10,302 nucleotides of DNA from contig JAAZEI010000160.1 in the NCBI GenBank assembly GCA_012512355.1, forward strand, positions 1 through 10,302, read 5' to 3'. This DNA is from Clostridiales bacterium. GTDB lineage: Bacteria > Bacillota > Clostridia > Christensenellales > Aristaeellaceae. The notes under the pieces are model-generated. The model was not told the origin of the DNA. It saw only the letters and a program-made list of their open reading frames with translations, and searched no databases. Both the position numbers and the translations under genes were made by a program. Each line of letters begins with the position of its first letter. The first letter of the stretch is position 1. Positions 5,829 to 10,302 of the stretch are shown piece by piece.

Positions 5829-7805
5829 ATGACGATCGAAGAAAAAACGATTAATACCATAAGCATGCTATCAGCTGACATGGTTCAAAAGGCAAACAGC
5901 GGCCATCCGGGAGCTCCCATGGGTATGGCTGCAATGTCATACGCGCTTTGGATGCATGCATTAAAACATAATCCTAAGCATCCGCAATGGGAAAACAGAG
6001 ATCGCTTTGTTCTTTCAAATGGCCATGCAAGCGCCTTGTTATATAGCTTGCTTCATATTACAGGATATGGACTGTCAATGGAAGAAATTAAACAGTTCAG
6101 ACAATGGAACTCTAAAACACCCGGGCACCCTGAATATCAGCACACAGTAGGCGTAGAAACAACCACCGGACCGCTGGGTCAGGGTGTCGCAAATGCTGTG
6201 GGCTTTGCTATTGCGGAAACTATGCTCGCTGCACATTTTAATCGTCCGGACTTTCCGATCGTAGACCATCGTACCTATGTATTTGCAGGGGACGGCTGTA
6301 TGATGGAAGGCATTACCAGTGAAGCGGCCTCCCTTGCCGGCACACTCAAGCTGTCTAAGCTGACAATTCTTTACGATGACAATGAAATATCGATAGAGGG
6401 CTCTACCAATCTTGCCTTTCGGGAAGATGTTGGAATGCGCTTTGAGGCTTATGGATGGCATGTTATACGTGTGAAGAATGGCAATGACTATCATCAGGTA
6501 CTTGAAGCATTAAATAAATCGCAAAATTCTGATAAACCCGTTTTAATTATTTGTCCTACAATTATCGGATACGGAAGTAAATCAAAGCAGGGGACAGCCA
6601 GCGCTCATGGTGAGCCCCTGGGGGACACAGCAATAGGTGAAGTAAGGTCTTTCTTTGGCATGTCTGATAAAACTTTTCATGTTGCCAAAGAGGTCTATCA
6701 ACATGCAGAGGAGAGCCTCAAACCCCAAGTCCGTGCTTATTCTGCCTGGCAAGACAGCTTTAATCTCTACAAAGATAAGTATCCTGAATTGGCATCTCAA
6801 TGGGCGAAGTGGCACTCTGAAGTTGATATGGATTCTCTTATGCAAGATACAAGCCTATTCGAAGCGAACCCGCAAATAGAAGCAACGCGTGTCAGCTCCG
6901 GCCGCATGATCAACCGTTTGGCAAAATTATTCCCGAACCTTGTTGGAGGTTCAGCCGATTTAGCTCCTTCCACAAAGACTTATATTACTGACGGCGGAGA
7001 TTATAGCGCAGAGAACCGAAGTGGCCGAAATTTCCGTTTTGGGGTGCGTGAACACGCAATGGCGGCTATTTGCAATGGAATTGCAATCCATGGTGGGTTG
7101 AGAGTTTTTTGTGCTACGTTCTTTGTATTTACAGATTACATGAAAGCGGCCATGCGCCTTGCCGCCATCATGAAATTGCCTGTAACCTATGTGTTAACGC
7201 ATGATTCAATCGGCGTAGGGGAGGACGGAACAACCCATCAACCTATTGAACATTTGGCTGCTCTGCGCGCAACGCCCGATATGCAGGTTATCAGACCTTG
7301 CGATAGTCAGGAAACTACAGTAGCATGGATCAAGGCACTTACATCAAAAGCACCAACCTGTTTAGTTCTTACCAGACAAAACCTACCTCAATATCAACGT
7401 AATATCAATATGCCTATGAAGGGCGGTTATGTCTTAAGCCCTGCGCAAGGCAAGGCTGAAGTTATTTTAATGGCATCGGGCAGCGAAGTCAGTATTGCTA
7501 TGGATGCACAAACAAAGTTGGCATCTGAAGGTATTCAGACACAGGTAGTTTCCATGATGTCTATGGAAATGTACTTAAATCAAGATAATCAATATAAAGA
7601 ATCAGTTCTGCCTGATGCAAACCGCCGACGCATAGCAATCGAAGCAGGGGCCACAATGCCCTGGTATCGCTTTGTGGGTCTAGATGGAGATGTATTGGGT
7701 CTTGATCATTATGGAGCATCTGCACCGCAAGAAGTGCTATTTAGAGAGTATGGCCTGACTGCAGAAAATTTAGTAAGCCATGTAAAAGCATTATTAGCTA
7801 AATAA
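5829..7805 (+). CDS. tkt: Transketolase
   Basis: A 658-residue, full-length thiamine-diphosphate enzyme of the pentose phosphate pathway. It transfers two-carbon ketol units, for example from xylulose 5-phosphate to ribose 5-phosphate or erythrose 4-phosphate. The pyrophosphate-binding half carries KANSGHPGAPMG (21-32), LSNGHAS (62-68), TTGPLGQG (112-119) and the ThDP motif GDGCMMEG (154-161), with N185 closing the metal site. The pyrimidine half has GVREHAM (405-411), where E408 is the expected cofactor-activating glutamate, then THDSIGVGEDGTTHQPIEH (457-475). The C-terminal domain ends in LDHYGASAPQEVLFREYGL. Start ATG 5829 has AAAGGG at 5815-5820. A tiny frame, ATG AAA TGA (5824-5832), overlaps the start. 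No promoter of its own is evident, so it is probably co-transcribed with the mutase and ends at the hairpin at 7820-7859. Confidence 0.97.
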   Translation: MTIEEKTINTISMLSADMVQKANSGHPGAPMGMAAMSYALWMHALKHNPKHPQWENRDRFVLSNGHASALLYSLLHITGYGLSMEEIKQFRQWNSKTPGHPEYQHTVGVETTTGPLGQGVANAVGFAIAETMLAAHFNRPDFPIVDHRTYVFAGDGCMMEGITSEAASLAGTLKLSKLTILYDDNEISIEGSTNLAFREDVGMRFEAYGWHVIRVKNGNDYHQVLEALNKSQNSDKPVLIICPTIIGYGSKSKQGTASAHGEPLGDTAIGEVRSFFGMSDKTFHVAKEVYQHAEESLKPQVRAYSAWQDSFNLYKDKYPELASQWAKWHSEVDMDSLMQDTSLFEANPQIEATRVSSGRMINRLAKLFPNLVGGSADLAPSTKTYITDGGDYSAENRSGRNFRFGVREHAMAAICNGIAIHGGLRVFCATFFVFTDYMKAAMRLAAIMKLPVTYVLTHDSIGVGEDGTTHQPIEHLAALRATPDMQVIRPCDSQETTVAWIKALTSKAPTCLVLTRQNLPQYQRNINMPMKGGYVLSPAQGKAEVILMASGSEVSIAMDAQTKLASEGIQTQVVSMMSMEMYLNQDNQYKESVLPDANRRRIAIEAGATMPWYRFVGLDGDVLGLDHYGASAPQEVLFREYGLTAENLVSHVKALLAK

Positions 7806-7819
7806 GATAATAAATGCCC

Positions 7820-7859
7820 AGTACTAAAACCAGCACCGATTGGTGCTGGTTTTAGTACT
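7820..7859. terminator. Bidirectional rho-independent terminator between tkt and lexA
   Basis: A perfect 18-bp inverted repeat: left arm AGTACTAAAACCAGCACC (7820-7837), loop GATT (7838-7841), right arm GGTGCTGGTTTTAGTACT (7842-7859). The inner G+C stem CCAGCACC/GGTGCTGG is flanked by AAAA on the left and TTTT on the right, so a T-tract follows the stem in either direction. It lies 14 bp after the tkt stop and 18 bp from the lexA stop, serving both convergent genes. Confidence 0.9.
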
Positions 7860-7877
7860 ATATTTCAGATTATAAAT

Positions 7878-8504
7878 CTATATCTGTCGATATACTGAAA
7901 CTACTTTCCCCAGAACCTGTACATCGTTGCTATAAATCGGTTTCATTGCAGAATTTTCAGGCTGTAAACGAATGCGCCCCTGCTCTCGATAAAAACGTTT
8001 GACCGTCGCATCACCTGCTATCATTGCAACTACTATATCGCCGTTATTTGCTTCAAGCTGCTGTTTGACAATAACATAGTCGCCATGAAGAATACCGGCT
8101 TGTATCATGCTGTCACCGCGAATAGTGAGTGCGAAATGTTTACCCTCACCTATCAGAGAAGAGGGGATGGGAAGCATTTCATTGTCATTTTCTTCAGCGA
8201 GAATTGGGATACCTGCTGCGACAGGGCCTAACATAGGAATCATTTTAATAAGAGAAGCCGCCTCTTCGTCTTCTACCAAACCCATAGCTCTTGGTTTCAT
8301 GGCATCACGGATGAGGAGGCCTTTGGCCTCAAGTCTTCTTAGATGACCATGAACTGTAGAAGTCGATTTAAGGCCTACGGCTTCGCCGATTTCGCGCACA
8401 GAAGGCGGATAACCCTTTTGGGCAACCTCTTGTCGGATAAAGTCAAGAATTTTTCCTTGCGTATCTCCTCGAATTCTCTTTTTTTTCTCTGGCGCTATAC
8501 TCAT
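7878..8504 (-). CDS. lexA: LexA repressor, SOS response regulator with self-cleavage domain
   Basis: A 208-residue repressor of DNA-damage genes. The N-terminal winged helix (about 15-70) includes GYPPSVREIGEAVGLKSTST (31-50), then VHGHLRRLEAKGLL (51-64), a typical LexA DNA-binding helix and wing. The C-terminal S24-type domain has the cleavage site A97-G98 within VAAGIP, the nucleophile S132 in RGDSM and the general base K169 in ATVKRF, so RecA-stimulated autocleavage should be intact. Length is normal for the family. The start is firm: AGGAGGT (8511-8517 on this strand) lies 6 nt before the ATG. It has its own promoter with an overlapping SOS operator, implying autoregulation. Read-through from the upstream recombinase gene, 56 bp away, is also possible. 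Confidence 0.97.
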   Translation of the reverse strand: MSIAPEKKKRIRGDTQGKILDFIRQEVAQKGYPPSVREIGEAVGLKSTSTVHGHLRRLEAKGLLIRDAMKPRAMGLVEDEEAASLIKMIPMLGPVAAGIPILAEENDNEMLPIPSSLIGEGKHFALTIRGDSMIQAGILHGDYVIVKQQLEANNGDIVVAMIAGDATVKRFYREQGRIRLQPENSAMKPIYSNDVQVLGKVVSVYRQI

Positions 8505-8528
8505 AATGATACCTCCTAAACTTGGTTT

Positions 8529-8534
8529 ATTATA
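8529..8534 (-). promoter_or_regulatory. lexA promoter -10 (extended)
   Basis: On the minus strand TATAAT (8529-8534) is preceded by TGG, giving TGnTATAAT. The -35 position at 17-bp spacing (8552-8557, TATGCA) matches only three of six bases, so this appears to be an extended -10 promoter. The start point is predicted near 8522, giving a short leader before AGGAGGT. Confidence 0.75.
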
Positions 8535-8536
8535 CC

Positions 8537-8556
8537 ATGCAAACAGGTGTTTGCAT
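8537..8556. promoter_or_regulatory. LexA operator (SOS box) in the lexA promoter
   Basis: A perfect palindrome with arms ATGCAAAC and GTTTGCAT around the spacer AGGT. Its core CAAAC-AGGT-GTTTG fits the Gram-positive SOS box CGAACRNRYGTTYG at every position but one (A for G at position 2). It ends 2 bp upstream of the -10 box and covers the -35 region, so bound LexA would block polymerase. Position, symmetry and adjacency to lexA make autoregulation likely; binding is inferred. Confidence 0.85.
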
Positions 8557-8560
8557 AGTG

Positions 8561-9649
8561 CTAAACATCAGGCAAAGTAATTTTTTGTGCTGCTTCTCGT
8601 CTTTTTGAATCTTTTATTGACGCATAGTGACGTTTTGTGGTGTTCACATCGGAATGACCAAGTGCATCCGAAACCAAATAAATATCTCCGGTTTCCTGGT
8701 AAAGAGTTGTGCCGAAGGTACTTCGAAGCTTATGCGGACTTATACGTTTTTTGAGAGGTGTAGCAATTAGAGCATATTTTTTAACCATATTCTCAACTGC
8801 TCGTGCAGTCATTCTTCGTCTTTGCAGAGAAAGAAATAAAGCGAACTCATGACCAGGTAGGCAAGCAACTTGTTTACGAGCCAGCAAGTATTCTTCTAAT
8901 ACAGATTTTACTGTATCCGGATAGTACAATATAACTTGATTACCTCCCTTTCTGGTGACAACAAATGCATTGTCATTTAAATCAAGGTCATCAATATCAA
9001 TTCCAATTAATTCGCTTACTCGAATACCTGTCCCCAGAAAAAGCATCAATATAGCAATATCTCGCTGTTTGGTAATAGATAAATACTTTTGCTGCCTATC
9101 GCTTAATCCTTCTCCATGTTTAACTGTATCAATGAGTTTTTGTACTTCTTCGGGTTCCAGATAAAGGATAGGTTTTTCATGACGTTTAGGCAGCGTTATC
9201 CTGGTGGCTACATTTGCTGCGATAATTTCATTTCGAAAAAGATATTCAAAGTAAGAACGGATACAGCTTAGCTTGCGCATAATGCCAAGTTCATAGTTTT
9301 GTATTAGAATGGGGGGATTTTCTTCATCGGTTTCTTTGGAAAAATTTGTTTTTACATACTGCTGCAAATATTCCTGGAATCCAGCGATATCATTAGCAGT
9401 AATTTCAGACAAATCTCGACCGGTGATTGCTACAATAGAAGTATTCGCAAAATACATGCTCTCAAGATGCAGATATTGAAAAAACAAACGCAGGTCGTAG
9501 GCATAAGCCAAACGGGTTAATGGACTGGTTGTTTGAGAAATTGATCTGAAATAATCTGTGCAAGACGAAGGGAGTTGCCGCTGGAGATCTTTGAGCCGGT
9601 CATTGATTCGGATCGAATGCTGTGTTTGGTAGGAGGTTCTCTTGGACAT
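8561..9649 (-). CDS. Tyrosine recombinase, XerC/XerD-like, next to lexA
   Basis: A 362-residue site-specific recombinase. A SAM-like core-binding domain (about 25-145) includes TRLAYAYDLRLFFQYL (45-60). The catalytic domain (about 165-355) has all expected residues: R210 (GTGIRVSEL), K234 (TRKGGN), H306 and R309 (SPHKLRSTF), H332 (LGHSDVNTT) and nucleophile Y342 (RHYAS). It is longer than XerC/XerD (about 300) because of an N-terminal extension and a polar insert near residues 100-117 (FSKETDEENPPI). The start at 9649 has AAAGGAG (9655-9661) at 5 nt; an in-frame ATG at 9694 lacks a site and would lie upstream of the predicted transcription start. Lysogeny genes, excisionase and att-like direct repeats are absent, so it looks like a resident recombinase. 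It could act in chromosome dimer resolution or in inversion of a distant switch; neither is shown. It may be transcribed through into lexA. Confidence 0.93.
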   Translation of the reverse strand: MSKRTSYQTQHSIRINDRLKDLQRQLPSSCTDYFRSISQTTSPLTRLAYAYDLRLFFQYLHLESMYFANTSIVAITGRDLSEITANDIAGFQEYLQQYVKTNFSKETDEENPPILIQNYELGIMRKLSCIRSYFEYLFRNEIIAANVATRITLPKRHEKPILYLEPEEVQKLIDTVKHGEGLSDRQQKYLSITKQRDIAILMLFLGTGIRVSELIGIDIDDLDLNDNAFVVTRKGGNQVILYYPDTVKSVLEEYLLARKQVACLPGHEFALFLSLQRRRMTARAVENMVKKYALIATPLKKRISPHKLRSTFGTTLYQETGDIYLVSDALGHSDVNTTKRHYASIKDSKRREAAQKITLPDV

Positions 9650-9654
9650 AATTG

Positions 9655-9661
9655 CTCCTTT
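9655..9661 (-). promoter_or_regulatory. Ribosome binding site setting the recombinase start
   Basis: AAAGGAG on the minus strand lies 5 nt before the ATG at 9649. It decides against the upstream in-frame ATG at 9694, which would add 15 residues. Confidence 0.8.
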
Positions 9662-9696
9662 GATTGCATAATACAAACTATTGTAGGTGTCCATGG

Positions 9697-9726
9697 ATTA
9701 TAATTGATTACAAAGCCTTCTGTTGA
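9697..9726 (-). promoter_or_regulatory. Sigma-A promoter of the tyrosine recombinase gene
   Basis: Minus-strand TCAACA (9721-9726, four of six bases of the -35 consensus), an 18-bp spacer and a perfect TATAAT (9697-9702). The start point is predicted near 9690, giving a leader of about 40 nt and placing the ATG at 9694 upstream of the transcript. Confidence 0.6.
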
Positions 9727-9814
9727 AATGTTTACTGCTTAAATAAAACGAGGTTAACAATGTCCGCTGAAGCCTGACAATAAATGAATACAACCAATTA
9801 TAAAGCAATCTAAC

Positions 9815-9866
9815 AAGAAAAGCAATACTATTCGTAAAAGATGCCTTTCGCGAATAGTATTGTTTT
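9815..9866 (-). terminator. Rho-independent terminator of rnhA
   Basis: Twelve-base arms CAATACTATTCG (9823-9834) and CGAATAGTATTG (9851-9862) pair perfectly; A/T pairs extend the stem outward and AAAG/CTTT (9837-9840, 9845-9848) extend it inward. On the minus strand the stem is followed by CTTTTCTT. It begins 12 bp after the rnhA stop. The T-rich stretch on the other side (TTTTAGTTT) means it could also stop plus-strand transcription. Confidence 0.85.
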
Positions 9867-9878
9867 AGTTTCATAGAG

Positions 9879-10302
9879 TCAATTAGGATTTTTCTTTGGC
9901 TCCAAATCAGAAAAAGCTCTGATCACATTTTGAACTTCTATTTTTGCCAGCTCGTCGCAGCGGTTATTTTCAGCATGATCTTGATGACCTGGCACTTTAT
10001 GGTAACTTACCTCGTGTTTGCGCATTGTCAATAATAAAAGTTTCCAAAGATCCTGATTCTCAACCGGTTTATTATCAGAAGTCTTCCATCCCCTCTTTTG
10101 CCAGTTGTCAATCCAATTCTGATTGAATGCATTAACAACATAGGCTGAGTCTGAATAAACTTCGACTTGGCAGCTTTGCTTTAAGACACCCAGGCCGCTG
10201 ATGACTGCGAATAATTCCATGCGATTGTTTGTAGTCAAATGCATGCTGCCGCTGATTTCTTTTTCATGTGCGCCAAATTTAAGGATTGCTGCCCAGCCGC
10301 CC
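9879..10302 (-). CDS. rnhA: Ribonuclease HI, 3' part (start beyond the window)
   Basis: RNase HI cleaves the RNA strand of RNA-DNA hybrids, removing R-loops and primers. The reading frame is open to the right edge, giving 140 visible residues that begin GGWAAILKFG, a block normally about a dozen residues inside the protein. The ATG at 10244 is therefore internal. Visible family features: TNNRMEL (catalytic Glu, equivalent to E. coli E48), YSDSAYVV (Asp, E. coli D70), WIDNWQKRGWKT matching the E. coli basic protrusion, and VPGHQDHAENNRCDELAK with the His loop and the last catalytic Asp (E. coli H124 and D134). The first catalytic Asp would lie outside the window. The gene is cut by the window edge, not visibly broken. 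It ends at its own terminator. Confidence 0.95.
   Translation of the reverse strand, partial: GGWAAILKFGAHEKEISGSMHLTTNNRMELFAVISGLGVLKQSCQVEVYSDSAYVVNAFNQNWIDNWQKRGWKTSDNKPVENQDLWKLLLLTMRKHEVSYHKVPGHQDHAENNRCDELAKIEVQNVIRAFSDLEPKKNPN

Noticed and set aside
6075..6494. 139-codon minus-strand open frame opposite transketolase
   Set aside because: It lies wholly inside a highly conserved gene, has no recognisable domain, and its composition is explained as an antisense shadow.
8107..8346. Plus-strand open frame of 79 codons opposite lexA
   Set aside because: Antisense to a fully supported lexA, with no recognisable protein pattern.
9650..9694. Longer start (ATG 9694) for the tyrosine recombinase
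   Set aside because: It has no Shine-Dalgarno site and lies upstream of the predicted transcription start near 9690; the ATG at 9649 has AAAGGAG at 5 nt.
9691..9720. dif-like XerC/XerD site near the recombinase promoter
   Set aside because: The A+T-rich stretch has no 11-6-11 inverted half-site arrangement resembling known Bacillota dif sites; it is better explained as the -10 region.
8561..9866. Integrated mobile element or phage remnant around the recombinase
   Set aside because: No att-like direct repeats, excisionase, transposase or phage genes are visible; the neighbours lexA and rnhA are intact where seen and the genes have ordinary promoters and terminators.
10242..10244. ATG at 10244 as the true start of RNase HI
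   Set aside because: The frame stays open to the window edge and encodes the family block GGWAAILKFG upstream, so this Met is internal.
1..10302. CRISPR array, toxin-antitoxin or anti-phage defence system
   Set aside because: No regularly spaced repeats, no paired small genes and no nuclease or defence domains were found; the window is filled by recognisable housekeeping genes.

Overview
The window looks like ordinary chromosomal DNA from a low-to-moderate G+C Gram-positive-type bacterium (Bacillota, probably Clostridia-like). The basis is Shine-Dalgarno sites of the AGGAGG type, TTG and GTG starts, A+T-rich sigma-A promoters with perfect TATAAT boxes, a LexA operator close to the Gram-positive SOS-box pattern, and an FHA/SEDS/PBP gene cluster of the kind seen in Clostridia and Actinobacteria. 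Genus cannot be told from this sequence. No insertion sequence, CRISPR array, rRNA or tRNA was recognised, and no stretch above 300 bases lacks a gene.

Left part (1-3525, + strand): an extended -10 promoter drives a tightly overlapping three-gene cell-wall operon. It encodes a membrane-anchored FHA-domain protein with a degenerate phosphopeptide-binding site, a SEDS-family (FtsW/RodA/SpoVE) glycan polymerase, and a short class B penicillin-binding protein (transpeptidase). SEDS polymerase plus class B PBP is the standard two-subunit peptidoglycan synthase; the FHA protein is a likely regulator or scaffold.

Middle part (3526-7859, + strand): a strong promoter (TTGAAT-17-TATAAT) starts a second unit encoding a DUF2461 protein, a phosphoglucomutase/phosphomannomutase-family enzyme and transketolase. 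Together the last two point to sugar-phosphate supply (hexose phosphate interconversion and the pentose phosphate pathway). The unit ends at a perfect 18-bp stem terminator that also serves the convergent lexA.

Right part (7878-10302, - strand): lexA with its own promoter and overlapping SOS operator, preceded by an intact XerC/D-like tyrosine recombinase with its own promoter, then the 3' part of rnhA (RNase HI) with its terminator. The rnhA start lies beyond the right edge. The lexA-recombinase-rnhA set is DNA-maintenance themed. The recombinase is next to an SOS operator but shows no attachment repeats or phage genes, so it looks resident rather than part of a mobile element.

I did not find a clear undescribed system. 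The points most worth a second look are the degenerate FHA domain in the cell-wall operon, the lexA-linked recombinase with a weak LexA-like palindrome at its transcription start, and the unusual very short leader and start region of the DUF2461 gene.
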